In this document: positions 18,361-26,245 of the stretch, in pieces | Position numbering within the stretch: position 1 is the stretch's first letter | Layout: each line of letters opens with the position of its first letter | From: Planktomarina temperata RCA23 | Lineage (GTDB): Bacteria; Pseudomonadota; Alphaproteobacteria; Rhodobacterales; Rhodobacteraceae | Assembly (NCBI RefSeq): GCF_000738435.1 | Contig: NZ_CP003984.1 | Span: forward strand, 1,240,001-1,304,000 | Direction: 5' to 3' | Length of the DNA stretch: 64,000 bases | The notes under the pieces: model-generated | What the model saw: only the letters and a program-made list of their open reading frames with translations | The model's database searches: none | Told to the model about the DNA's origin: nothing | Made by a program: the position numbers and the translations under genes

Positions 18361-19149
18361 ATGAAGCTAAAAGTACATGGTTGTCGAGGTTCGGTTCCAG
18401 TCAATTCCGATAAACAGCGAAAGTATGGTGGAAACACTTCTTGCTTCGAAATTACTTTTGGCACCTATCAAATTTTTTTTGATACAGGCACAGGATTTAG
18501 GACCGCTAAATTTGGTGGCCCTGAAATCATTAAAATAATATTGTATAGTCACTGGCATCATGACCATATCCAAGGTCTTCCATTTAACCCAAATATTTTT
18601 GATCCAAATGAAGAAATTTTAGTTTCAAGCGCACTATCTCCCTCCCATGTAAGCCGACAAATACTGCGGCAGTACTTCTCAGGCAGCTTTTTTCCAGTGG
18701 ACTTTATTGATGGTCTCGATAACTTCAGAATTCACGAATTCGACTATATTAAAGAACGCTTTAAGCATGATTTTGAATTGGATCACGTACCGCTTAGGCA
18801 TCCTGGAGGAGCATCAGGTTATCGTATAAAAATCAAAGACAAAATAATTTGTTATCTATGCGACAATGAATTCGATAATTTGCAGATTTCAGAGTTAAAA
18901 AATTTTGTTGAGGGTGCAAACGTGGTTATTTGGGATGGAATGTTCACTGATTCGGAATTGCTAGAAAAAAAAGGCTGGGGGCATTCTTCAATAAGTCAGG
19001 GTGTTTTCTTACACAAAAAACACAGCGTTGAAAAGTTATTGATCACTCACCACACTCCAGATAGAACAGACGACGAGCTCGATCATATCAACTCTCAGCT
19101 ACCAGAGGGTGTTGAGTTGGCATATGATGGTATGATTTGTAAAATATGA
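18361..19149 (+). CDS. MBL-fold metal hydrolase (possible cyclic-nucleotide phosphodiesterase or related)
   Basis: A 262-residue metallo-beta-lactamase-fold protein of the COG1235-like group. The N-terminus is VHGCRGSVPV...YGGNTSCFEI. The metal site SHWHHDHIQG is complete, with further ligands likely at the HPGG histidine, CDNEFD and ITHHTP. Related enzymes include RNase Z-like proteins, PhnP phosphodiesterases and class II-type cAMP phosphodiesterases, so the substrate cannot be fixed. Base composition matches the chemosensory island, and the next gene binds cyclic nucleotides, so degradation of a cyclic nucleotide is an attractive but untested role. It is separated from cheB by IS debris. 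Confidence 0.75.
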   Translation: MKLKVHGCRGSVPVNSDKQRKYGGNTSCFEITFGTYQIFFDTGTGFRTAKFGGPEIIKIILYSHWHHDHIQGLPFNPNIFDPNEEILVSSALSPSHVSRQILRQYFSGSFFPVDFIDGLDNFRIHEFDYIKERFKHDFELDHVPLRHPGGASGYRIKIKDKIICYLCDNEFDNLQISELKNFVEGANVVIWDGMFTDSELLEKKGWGHSSISQGVFLHKKHSVEKLLITHHTPDRTDDELDHINSQLPEGVELAYDGMICKI

Positions 19150-19156
19150 GAAATAA

Positions 19157-19498
19157 ATGCAGAAATTTGCTTTCAATCGTGGACGAACGATCTTTAATAA
19201 AGGAGATGGAGGCAGCGAACTCTTCATAATTTCTTCGGGCGAAGTTGGCATTTACTTCCCATCTAATGCAGAAATGGAAAAGCCAGATCTCATACTAAAG
19301 AGCCCTGAAATCTTTGGGGAGATGGCAGTAATTGACGATGCGCTACGAATGGCCACAGCAAGAGCTGAGACTGATTGTGTTTTACTTTCCGTTACTAGAT
19401 CCGAGTTTGAAGAAAGACTGTCGAATTCAGATGTTGTGGTAAGAGGTGTGGTGGCTATTCTGTCAGAACGTCTCCGTGACTTGCAAAAAAGGCGCTAA
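19157..19498 (+). CDS. Stand-alone cyclic-nucleotide-binding (CNB) domain protein
   Basis: 113 residues that are essentially one CNB domain, with no HTH and no enzyme fused. The N-terminal FNRGRTIFNKGDGGSELFII, SGEVGIY and the phosphate-binding cassette (IFGEMAVIDDALRMATARA) are present. The cassette retains the glutamate and arginine that contact the ribose and cyclic phosphate, so binding of cAMP or cGMP is plausible. It lies 7 bp after the MBL gene, so the two form an operon. With the adenylyl cyclase upstream it is a candidate cAMP effector acting by protein-protein contact. Confidence 0.8.
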   Translation: MQKFAFNRGRTIFNKGDGGSELFIISSGEVGIYFPSNAEMEKPDLILKSPEIFGEMAVIDDALRMATARAETDCVLLSVTRSEFEERLSNSDVVVRGVVAILSERLRDLQKRR

Positions 19499-19508
19499 TA
19501 TTCGTATT

Positions 19509-19555
19509 GGCACTGTCAGACAAAACGAGCTTGAGACGGGCAGGGCGGCTTTATA
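19509..19555. repeat. Terminal inverted repeat of the IS6-type element, cut by the IS481 copy
   Basis: GGCACTGTCAGACAAAACGA and the following CTTGAGACGG match, in reverse complement, the right end of the mini elements at 25,661-26,003 and 38,098-38,441. The copy stops where the IS481-type element begins, so the latter probably inserted into an older IS6 derivative. Confidence 0.65.
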
Positions 19556-20726
19556 TGTAAAAGACATTATTTAATCTGACATTGTTATCATCCAGCGTGT
19601 GTCATTTCGTACATGCTGTCAGATTGGTTTGTGATAGGGATAGTCTTTTCGCCTACCAAATGTCGAGCTTCACGGAATGTTTGCATGGGCGTTTTTCCGT
19701 AGCAATGTTTTCCCGAATGGGGTCGCTGTTCGTTGTATTTTGCCAACCAATGATCAACGTCTGTTTGCAGCTCTTCCAGCGATCCGTAGATTTTCTTGCG
19801 GAACGCTATGTCATAGAACTCATTTTTCATGGTGCGATGAAAGCGTTCACAGATCCCGTTTGTTTGGGGATGGTTGGCTTTTGTCTTGCTGTGATCAATA
19901 TCTTCCATGGCCAGATACAGTTGATAGCTGTGACGCTCAACGGTGCCGCAATATTCCGTGCCCCGATCTGTTAAGATGCGCAGCAGGGGCACCTCTTGTT
20001 CGTCAAAGAAGGGTACGACTTGGTCATTCAACATATCGGCGGCAGTGATCGCCGTTTTCTCAATGTACAGTTTTGCCATTGCCACGCGGCTATATGTATC
20101 GACGAAGGTTTGTTGGTAAATCCGTCCAACCCCCTTCATTGTGCCGACAAAATAGGTATCCTGGCTGCCAAGATAGCCGGGATGGTAGGTCTCAATCTCA
20201 CCAGCCGCTTCACGTTGTGACTTGGCTTTTTCCAGCGCCACAATCTGCGCTTCGGTCAGAACAAACCCTTCTTGCGCGGACCGCGTTTCCAAGGCTTTCA
20301 GGCGTTTTTTCATGGTTTCCAGGTCGTTGCGCAACCAAATCGACCGCACCCCACCACTGGAGACCACGATGCCCCGCTGCAACAATTCTTGGGCGACACG
20401 CAGCTGGCCCAAGGCAGGATTTTCAATCGCAAGCTCAATCACCGCGCGTTCGACATGTTCCGGTACACGGTTGCGGATGATCGGCTTCTTACGGCTGATC
20501 TCGCGCAAGGCTTCTTCGCCACCGTTCTCATAAAGCTTCTTGAAGCGGTAAAAACTGTCACGCGAATAGCCCATGGTTTTGCAAGCCGCGCTGACGCTGC
20601 CAAGCTGCTTTGCCAATTCCAAAACGCCAAGCTTGGGCTTGATTAGTTTACTTTCGATGTTCGTCATCTCTCTGACTCCTTTTGTTCAAATATACAAAAT
20701 TGTCAGATTAAATCTCGTTCTTTACA
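19556..20726 (-). mobile_element. IS481-type insertion sequence, copy 1 (1,171 bp)
   Basis: Its boundaries are set by comparison with the second copy at 35,745-36,915, which has the same length. Imperfect terminal inverted repeats begin TGTAAARGA and include TTTAATCTGACA on both sides. It contains one transposase gene. The flanks show no clear target duplication. It lies in inverted orientation relative to copy 2. Confidence 0.88.
19588..20667 (-). CDS. IS481-family DDE transposase
   Basis: 359 residues. An N-terminal HTH (ACKTMGYSRDSFYRFKKLYE) is followed by an integrase-core DDE domain: VDTYSRVAMAKL (first Asp), LTDRGTEYCG (second Asp), HPQTNGICERFHRTMKNEFY (Glu) and the C-terminal YNEQRPHSGKHCYGKTPMQT. 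It differs from the copy at 35,804 by a single residue (RNDLET versus RNELET), so both are recent and probably functional. The gene fills the element. Confidence 0.92.
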   Translation of the reverse strand: MTNIESKLIKPKLGVLELAKQLGSVSAACKTMGYSRDSFYRFKKLYENGGEEALREISRKKPIIRNRVPEHVERAVIELAIENPALGQLRVAQELLQRGIVVSSGGVRSIWLRNDLETMKKRLKALETRSAQEGFVLTEAQIVALEKAKSQREAAGEIETYHPGYLGSQDTYFVGTMKGVGRIYQQTFVDTYSRVAMAKLYIEKTAITAADMLNDQVVPFFDEQEVPLLRILTDRGTEYCGTVERHSYQLYLAMEDIDHSKTKANHPQTNGICERFHRTMKNEFYDIAFRKKIYGSLEELQTDVDHWLAKYNEQRPHSGKHCYGKTPMQTFREARHLVGEKTIPITNQSDSMYEMTHAG

Positions 20727-20728
20727 CA

Positions 20729-21553
20729 TTAAAGCCTCTGGGCTAAATCATCATCACACTCTGTGAAAAGAAAGTTGCTAACATTTGTTTTCAATTCACC
20801 ATTTTTTACCTTGAGCGCTGCATCGTAAGTGAATGGAACAAGTTGGTTTGCACTTTCGTCAATTGCCCATGCACAATATCCGTGCGACTGCATTAGCCCG
20901 AAAACATTTTCAAATTCGGTATTGAAATCGCCCTGCATGTTAGTACGCAAGACCTCCATAATCCAATATGGTTTAATTTTGTTAGACAATATCCTGCTTG
21001 CCCCTTTAAGTACTTCATGCTCAAAGCCTTCGACATCTATTAGACATAGTGCTTTTTTCTCACCCAAAGATAGAGTATCATCCAAAGTAACAACTGCCAC
21101 GGTTTGTTGCTGATATTTTATGCTGTTAAAGTTCGACAACAACGATCCAGTATCGCCACCGCCATAAAGTATCAATTCACCAGATTGCGATCCAACAGCG
21201 CATGGATGAAGAGTAAATTGATTATTGAAGTCATTAGCGTTGATGTGCTTTTCAAGGATTAGGATGTTAGTTTTTTCTGGCTCGTATGCTACAGTATCCG
21301 TATTCAAGCTTAAAGCTAGGCAAGAATAATAGCCATGATGCGCACCAATGTTAGCGAATAACTGAACTTCTTTCAAAATTTTTCGAACTAAGTCGGACTG
21401 AAATGGCTCATGAGCACCTTTTGCCATAACTTTGTCACCGCCGCTAAAAATAAAGCCGTCAGGGTGACTGAAACAGGGCTTGTTAAGATCACGGGCATAC
21501 AGTCGTTGTCTGTTGAGAGATCGCAATCTGTCCTTCAAATTCAGACCAAACAT
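20729..21553 (-). CDS. FkbM-family SAM-dependent methyltransferase
   Basis: About 274 residues from the ATG at 21553 (GAGG six bases upstream). The SAM loop is ANIGAHHGYYSCLAL, in place of the usual DVGANxGxYS, then VAYEPEKTNILILEKHI and the FkbM signature LIDVEGFEHEVLKGA. FkbM enzymes methylate sugar or polyketide hydroxyls, often in surface-polysaccharide loci. The stop codon lies only 2 bp from the IS481 copy, so the extreme C-terminus may have been altered by the insertion. A glycosyltransferase lies upstream on the same strand. Confidence 0.8.
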   Translation of the reverse strand: MFGLNLKDRLRSLNRQRLYARDLNKPCFSHPDGFIFSGGDKVMAKGAHEPFQSDLVRKILKEVQLFANIGAHHGYYSCLALSLNTDTVAYEPEKTNILILEKHINANDFNNQFTLHPCAVGSQSGELILYGGGDTGSLLSNFNSIKYQQQTVAVVTLDDTLSLGEKKALCLIDVEGFEHEVLKGASRILSNKIKPYWIMEVLRTNMQGDFNTEFENVFGLMQSHGYCAWAIDESANQLVPFTYDAALKVKNGELKTNVSNFLFTECDDDLAQRL

Positions 21554-21721
21554 ATGCACCCTCTTTTAGCAACTTATAAGATTGGATAAATGAGTTCTGT
21601 GAATTACACAACTTGAAATAAAGCAGCTATGCTAGTTTAGGCTCACGACACATTTCCAAGGTCTTAATAAGCAATGAACTTTAAAAGTTAGTATAGTGTT
21701 CTTTCCATTAAGCATGAAGTT

Positions 21722-21806
21722 TCAGCCCACGAGGTATGTCAGAGAGCCAGATGCCATAACTGTGGGGTGAAGGGTAACAACACGTATCAGATCGTTTACA
21801 ACTGCC
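21722..21806 (+). pseudogene. C-terminal fragment of the CxxC zinc-binding protein encoded at 27,214
   Basis: The plus strand reads AHEVCQRARCHNCGVKGNNT, then YQIVY, almost identical to the C-terminal third of the 68-residue protein at 27,214-27,417. No start or N-terminal part is present. It lies in an otherwise gene-free 290-bp stretch and is another sign of segmental duplication here. Confidence 0.6.
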
Positions 21807-21846
21807 CCGGGCAAATTCCCAAGCGCGGCAATGTTGACGTCCGACA

Positions 21847-22611
21847 TCACCTTTCTTTGTATTTATCCCAATATTCGATCAACCACTTTGGTCTTTGCAA
21901 CCCACAGCGTGGAAACCTAGCCCAGCGGCTGGTTTTATCCGCAACGAAGTGCGGGCGTGGAAAGCCATGAAAGGCAACCATTAAGGTTTCAGGTGCGGGC
22001 TTCAAAGGGGGCACAAATATATCCATCAAATATTGACGCCGCAAATGGTACTTGAAACTCTGTATCCACTCTAATGGATAATAGTCTTTCTTCCGCGCGT
22101 GAGCGGCGACAAACCCTTGCTCGACATCGTTATTGTTATAGGCCGCCTCTGGATCCTTGCGAAACGCATCAAATATATTTGTGTGAAAAGATGGCCTGTA
22201 AGTAAAAACGCCTGTGGCTCCCACAGGCTCGAAACTCGGATCAAAATTCCGCCACCGTGGGCCACAACTCAGCATTCGGAGCGTTTCACCGGGATCGTCA
22301 AAGAAGGGATCAATGTTACCGGTCAACACAGTGTCAATATCTAGGAACACCGTGATTTCAAGCTTCTCGGCAAGTTCAGGGTGAAACAAACACAGCTTGG
22401 GCCAGGCGCCTTCTGTTTTGGGAAAGGCGTCAAGCCCGCTCATTGGAATAGGCAAGTTTACGATATTCTCGTCTAAACCCTTTGGATCATCGGTCATACA
22501 GATGAACTGAAAATCCAAAGAGCTCATGTCTTTCGCGGCCCTGAATAATATGTTTACATGTTCAGAAGAAAATTCTGTGCCCCACTTAATTGTGAGAATT
22601 GCGTGTTTCAT
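21847..22611 (-). CDS. Glycosyltransferase (DxD-containing, GT-A-like)
   Basis: 254 residues. The N-terminus AILTIKWGTEFSSEHVNIL, a FICMTDDPKGL segment and the metal/nucleotide-sugar motif VFLDIDTVLTGNIDPFF (DxD) are typical of GT-A glycosyltransferases. C-terminal NNDVEQGF and FHGFPRPH fit the acceptor side. An AAAGG ribosome site precedes the ATG. With the FkbM methyltransferase it suggests a small remnant of a surface-glycan locus. The sugar and acceptor are unknown. Confidence 0.75.
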   Translation of the reverse strand: MKHAILTIKWGTEFSSEHVNILFRAAKDMSSLDFQFICMTDDPKGLDENIVNLPIPMSGLDAFPKTEGAWPKLCLFHPELAEKLEITVFLDIDTVLTGNIDPFFDDPGETLRMLSCGPRWRNFDPSFEPVGATGVFTYRPSFHTNIFDAFRKDPEAAYNNNDVEQGFVAAHARKKDYYPLEWIQSFKYHLRRQYLMDIFVPPLKPAPETLMVAFHGFPRPHFVADKTSRWARFPRCGLQRPKWLIEYWDKYKER

Positions 22612-22761
22612 ATCAATTTACCTTTGCGCTTACGCTTCTAGATACGATTGAAAACACGGAGTGGCAAACTGAATAATTTACAAACTATGACATGAGCTGG
22701 CGATTGAACGGGGCAAAATGATCGCTGGATAGCGATTGGTCATCTTAAATTTTTGGGGAAA

Positions 22762-22811
22762 TGGTAGACCCTAGCGGGATCGAACCGTAACTCCAAGCCA
22801 GATTTGGGTCT
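22762..22811 (-). other. tRNA-like remnant (acceptor stem, T-arm and CCA only)
   Basis: On the minus strand AGACCC and GGGTCT can pair as an acceptor stem, followed by ACCA. A GGTTCGATCCC T-arm-like segment lies between them. Only about 50 nt are present and no anticodon arm can be drawn, so it is at best a decayed tRNA or attachment-site scar. It overlaps the last base of the neighbouring reductase gene. Confidence 0.3.
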
Positions 22812-23746
22812 TAGGATTCCTCTGAACGATCTGTGGCTGGTGCGGGGGTAGTTGTGAGCGCAGTCAGTCTTGCGTAAATCTCTGGATCTAGCTGCAGACC
22901 AATGGCGTCCAAGGAGGGTTGCAATTGTTCAGACCGGCTGGCACTTAGGATTGGTGCGGTGATGACTGGATTATGGGCAACCCAAGCCACCGCAAGTGTG
23001 ATAGGGGAAAGACCAATCTCCGTGGCAAGATCACCAAGGGCCTCTGCGGCAGAATGCATCCAGTTCTGTCCGTACCGGGATTTGTACATAGGATCATGTG
23101 TCAACCGTCCTTCCGCCCCACCAGCATATTTGCCAGTCAACAACCCGCCTCCCAAAGGTGAATAAGGAACAACGGCGATGTGTTCTGAGCTGCACATTGG
23201 CAAAATTTCCACCTCGGCTTGGCGCTTGACTAAACTGTACATGGGTTGCAGCATTTCGATTTTTAGCCCTAAACTGGCCGCGACGCGCTCTGCTTTCATC
23301 ACTTGCCATGCGGCATAGTTTGAGACGCCGATATGGCGCACCTGACCAGTCTCAACCCATTTGGCCAAGACCTCAAAGGTAGCTTCCAAGGGAACCTCAT
23401 CAGACCAGCGGTGCATGTAGAGCATATCCACCTGGTCCATTTTCAACCGGGCCAGACTGGTTTCGAAATCTTGTTGAATGGCCTCCGGTCGGCAATCACC
23501 AGTTGACGCACATTTGGTTGCGATGAACAGCTCGTCGCGGTTTTCCGCAGCAAATTCCCCCAGTAAAGTTTCAGAGGCACCGCCAGTATATCCGTGAGCG
23601 GTGTCGAAGAAGTTGATCCCTGATCCACACGCAGCATCAAACATGGTGCGGCTATCCGCTACATCCGCCTTGCCGCCCCATTGCATGGTACCAAAGCAGA
23701 AGCTGGAGAGGGCTGTGCCGGAAGAGGTGCGAAGGTTTGATGTCAT
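22811..23746 (-). CDS. Aldo/keto reductase
   Basis: 311 residues of the AKR superfamily, a TIM-barrel NADPH-dependent carbonyl reductase. The catalytic tetrad is present: Asp and Tyr in FFDTAHGYTGGASE, Lys in FIATKCAS and His in LYMHRWSDE. GVSNYAAWQV and VPYSPLGGGLLTGKY are the usual later motifs. It resembles the YajO/general-stress AKR group; the substrate is unknown. It is a single gene with a GGAAA-like ribosome site, flanked by a tRNA-like scar and the zinc-ribbon genes. Confidence 0.88.
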   Translation of the reverse strand: MTSNLRTSSGTALSSFCFGTMQWGGKADVADSRTMFDAACGSGINFFDTAHGYTGGASETLLGEFAAENRDELFIATKCASTGDCRPEAIQQDFETSLARLKMDQVDMLYMHRWSDEVPLEATFEVLAKWVETGQVRHIGVSNYAAWQVMKAERVAASLGLKIEMLQPMYSLVKRQAEVEILPMCSSEHIAVVPYSPLGGGLLTGKYAGGAEGRLTHDPMYKSRYGQNWMHSAAEALGDLATEIGLSPITLAVAWVAHNPVITAPILSASRSEQLQPSLDAIGLQLDPEIYARLTALTTTPAPATDRSEES

Positions 23747-23897
23747 AGGTTTTCCGAACGTAAATAATGTCGTGTGATCTGACGACTTCCACTGTTTTTA
23801 GATCTACACCAATGGGTAACGCTCCAGATTGTTGCGTAATTTAAGTGGTAATGCAAGCTGAAGCTGCCGCTTGTTTCAGTTATCCACTCACTCATTA

Positions 23898-24086
23898 TCA
23901 ACCTCTCTTATATCCAACTGCCAAGTTATGATCTGTCTCACTAGTGTCACCTGAACAGCACTCAAAGATATTAGACTTACAGATGACGCACTGCTCATGC
24001 CCATGCACAGCAACGGTGTTCAGAGGTGACTGGCATCTGGGGCAACGCTGCTGATGTGCGTTGGCTGGGTTTAAGAAGTTATCCAT
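23898..24086 (-). CDS. Zinc-ribbon microprotein, 62 aa (copy 1)
   Basis: MDNFLNPANAHQQRCPRCQS carries CPRC, later CVIC and ECC motifs, giving two CxxC knuckles typical of a zinc ribbon. It overlaps the upstream 45-residue gene by 8 bp (ATGGATAA), so the pair is translationally coupled. A second copy with four substitutions and one Cys gain lies at 28,181-28,369. Function unknown; such small cysteine proteins may bind nucleic acid or protein. Confidence 0.65.
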   Translation of the reverse strand: MDNFLNPANAHQQRCPRCQSPLNTVAVHGHEQCVICKSNIFECCSGDTSETDHNLAVGYKRG

Positions 24087-24270
24087 CTGCTCTTAGCCAT
24101 TTCTTAATCACCACAGCAGCCAAGCACTTTTCACAAACACCATCATGCAAGAGTTTTGCATCATAATTTTTGTTACAAGCTACGCAGGGCTTCAGGGACA
24201 TTTTCATATTATTCATCGATCATGGCTCAAAGTCGCTAATGGTAAGTACGTACTGACTACTGGATGCGCT
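23904..24270. repeat. Duplicated two-gene zinc-ribbon cassette, copy 1
   Basis: It matches 28,186-28,548 at roughly nine bases in ten by eye, including about 50 bp of shared upstream sequence (AGTCGCTAATGGTAAGTACG and beyond). Both copies have the same orientation and lie 4.3 kb apart. The intervening genes are unrelated. Confidence 0.8.
24079..24216 (-). CDS. CxxC microprotein, 45 aa (copy 1)
   Basis: It reads MNNMKMSLKPCVACNKNYDA, then KLLHDGVCEKCLAAVVIKKW and a short tail. Two CxxC pairs spaced by about 15 residues suggest a single zinc knuckle. The stop overlaps the start of the 62-residue gene. The reading frame is preserved in the duplicate at 28,362-28,499, with changes mostly near its ends, which supports its being a real gene. 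No strong ribosome site is seen. Confidence 0.6.
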   Translation of the reverse strand: MNNMKMSLKPCVACNKNYDAKLLHDGVCEKCLAAVVIKKWLRADG

Positions 24271-24323
24271 ATTGAAGGTATTGCGTGAACTATCCCACAC
24301 AGCCGCTATGTAACACGGTGCTG

Positions 24324-24545
24324 GCAGCTGTCAAACTAACGAGAACTCGCATCAGATTGCTGGCACAGCCTAAATCTATGCACTCAATAATTGACGCCAC
24401 TCAGCGAGAGCAGCGGCACGGTTCTGCTAGAAATTGGTGCGTGAATGGAGATGGCAGTCCTGCAGGCCCTCACAGCCATCAAAACCCGACACTCAGCCCC
24501 TGTTGCGCCTTTAGCGGACAAGAGTGGCAGAGGGGTGTGGTGTGG
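24324..24545 (-). repeat. IS6-family relic, copy c (with a small piece at 24,986-25,052)
   Basis: It begins with a terminal repeat (AGCTGTCAAACTAACGAGAA) and runs into the reverse complement of the transposase 3' end. A further short stretch (CAGCCCCTATTGCGCCTTTA) reappears 440 bp on, beyond the DUF3303 gene. The 24,217-24,641 gap holds nothing else I can recognise. Confidence 0.6.
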
Positions 24546-24641
24546 CAGCTTTCGTTGTGAAGTCGATGCAATATTTACACTGGATTTAATAAAACCTTAC
24601 GTATTTAATATTCTTACAAACTCAACAAGGGAGATAATTCA

Positions 24642-24917
24642 ATGTTATTTAAGTTTGCTTGGCAACATTCTACATCAGCTAGAGACAACACGATCAAAAA
24701 GTTCATGGAAACGGGCGGTATGCCCCCAGAAGGCGTAACAATGCTTTCACGTTACCATAACGTTGATGGTTCTGGTGGTTTTGCTATCGCAGAAACGGAC
24801 AGCTCGGCCGCTCTGGCAGATTGGGCATTGGACTGGAATGGATTGATAGACGTCACCATAACGCCAATTATGGATGATGAAACTATCAGTGGCGCGCTAG
24901 GAAAACATTTTAGTTAG
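24642..24917 (+). CDS. DUF3303 family protein
   Basis: 91 residues. MLFKFAWQHSTSARDNTIKKF, ETGGMPPEGVTMLSRYH, GGFAIAETDSSAALADWALD and a C-terminal VTPI-like strand followed by DDE match the small ferredoxin-like-fold DUF3303 family common in marine bacteria. GGGAG precedes the ATG and an intrinsic terminator follows. Function unknown. Confidence 0.85.
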   Translation: MLFKFAWQHSTSARDNTIKKFMETGGMPPEGVTMLSRYHNVDGSGGFAIAETDSSAALADWALDWNGLIDVTITPIMDDETISGALGKHFS

Positions 24918-24938
24918 GCCAGTCATGAATATGATACT

Positions 24939-24966
24939 AAAAGGCCCCTTATGGGGTCTTTTTTAA
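24939..24966 (+). terminator. Intrinsic terminator after the DUF3303 gene
   Basis: AAGGCCCC, a TTAT loop and GGGGTCTT form an 8-bp stem (one G-T pair) followed by a run of T, 21 bp after the stop codon. Confidence 0.8.
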
Positions 24967-25172
24967 AGTTTCATTCCCAATAACCACATCTACACCCACA
25001 CCCAGCCCCTATTGCGCCTTTAGCGGACCAGAGTGGTCGAGAGGGGTAGTGGCTCAGTACCACTACTCCATACCGCATCCAGCTAGTATTATGCATTGTT
25101 ATATTAGCATAATAGCTAGGCCATAAGAGCAACAGCTAGTACATATACATAGTGGCTTTTTATGTTATAAAA

Positions 25173-25547
25173 TTAATCGCAATCTTTGTACTGGCTTGAT
25201 AAGCAAGTGGTTGCCTTGTCTTCAATTTTCTCAAGCTCCTCCGCGCTAAATGCAAACGCAGCTCCATTATACATTCCTTCAATCGCAGCATTTCCGTTTG
25301 CTATACTGACCGAATACCAAATGACAGCAAGCTCGCTGCTTTTCGTCAGGCCACCCTGTCCAAAATGGTAAAGTTGGCCCAACAGTCCCTGTGAGTTAGC
25401 GTTGCCTTTGACAGCTTCTTCCCTTGCAAGTTTTGCAGCGGCCTCCCACGCTCTTGCGTCAAAAGCATCCTGTGCAGTTTCATAAGATTGCGCAGAAACG
25501 CTTGAGCCTAATAAGGCTAGCAGACAAAAAGTTACAATTTGCTTCAT
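25173..25547 (-). CDS. Exported small Sel1/TPR-like protein
   Basis: The ATG at 25547 has GAGG six bases upstream and gives about 124 residues beginning with the signal peptide MKQIVTFCLLALLGSSVSAQ. The mature part has AWEAAAKLAREEAVKGNANS, QGLLGQLYHFGQG and SSELAVIWYSVSIANGN, which fit Sel1-like alpha repeats, and two cysteines near the end. Sel1 proteins mediate protein contacts in the periplasm. It sits alone between IS6 relics. Confidence 0.7.
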   Translation of the reverse strand: MKQIVTFCLLALLGSSVSAQSYETAQDAFDARAWEAAAKLAREEAVKGNANSQGLLGQLYHFGQGGLTKSSELAVIWYSVSIANGNAAIEGMYNGAAFAFSAEELEKIEDKATTCLSSQYKDCD

Positions 25548-25660
25548 TTGATCCTCAATATAATTACCCATTTCTCATTAAAATGATTAATAGGAACTCT
25601 ACCTAATACCACAATATATTTTAAAGCGGTTTTACAATAATGGTTTTAATACAAACATTT

Positions 25661-26003
25661 GGTCCGGTCAAGCCAACGCGAACTCGCATCAGATTGCTGG
25701 CACATCCTAAATCTATGCGCTCAATAATTGACGCCATTCAGCGAGAGCAGCGGTACGGTTCTGCTGGAAATTGTCTCATGAGTAGATGTGGCGTTCCTGC
25801 AGCCACATACAGCCAACCTAACCCAACACGCAGCCTGTGTAGCGCCTGAAACAAACCAGGCCGTCTCAGCAGGTAAAAAGCATCACAGCCAGGCGGATGA
25901 TCTCTGGGCGTGTTTTGAAGTACCTGAACGGGGAGTGTTTTGTCATACGGAGAGGCTACGAGACCACCCTGCAGGTCTCAAGCTCGTTTTGTCTGACAGT
26001 GCC
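25661..26003 (-). mobile_element. Mini IS6 element (343 bp, internally deleted transposase), copy d
   Basis: Both ends are present: a left end resembling GGTGCTGTCAGACGAACGAG (degraded) and a right end CTCGTTTTGTCTGACAGTGCC. On the minus strand the first codons of an IS6 transposase are intact (MTKHSPFRYFKTRPEIIRLA, then VM). A jump leads to the 3' end. It is therefore a non-autonomous, MITE-like derivative. The length and structure match the copy at 38,098-38,441. No 8-bp target duplication remains. Confidence 0.78.
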
Positions 26004-26147
26004 CTTATTAATGTTCTTTACAGCTTAGATTATGAGCAGTCAGGACTGCTTGTCAAAGTGCAATAAGAAAAGGTCATGTTTCCTGACGGTTGTTTTTGTT
26101 TCCCTGCTTATAAGTTTGGACTTCGGAAAAGTGATTTTCCATAACGA

Positions 26148-26200
26148 AACCCAGCCCCATCCATCGCAATGTCAGAGTTACCCGTGTAAACGATCTGACA
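26148..26200. repeat. Short dispersed repeat (partner at 26,895-26,945)
   Basis: CCAGCCCCATCCATC and the following TTACCCGTGTARACGATCTG recur 750 bp on with a few changes. In reverse complement it reads GNNTCQIVYTGNSD, resembling the C-terminus of the CxxC protein at 27,214, so it may be a gene-tail fragment. Confidence 0.45.
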
Positions 26201-26245
26201 AGTGTTGTTGCCTTAAGTTCTGCGCTTACACCCGCTTTTACCGCC

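Noticed and set aside
20272-20646. Open frames antisense to the IS481 transposase
   Set aside because: They occur at mirrored positions in both IS copies and simply reflect the codon structure of the transposase.
24285-26066. Short plus-strand frames in the IS6 relics
   Set aside because: They run through the reversed transposase tail and terminal repeat and recur in several relics without conserved starts.
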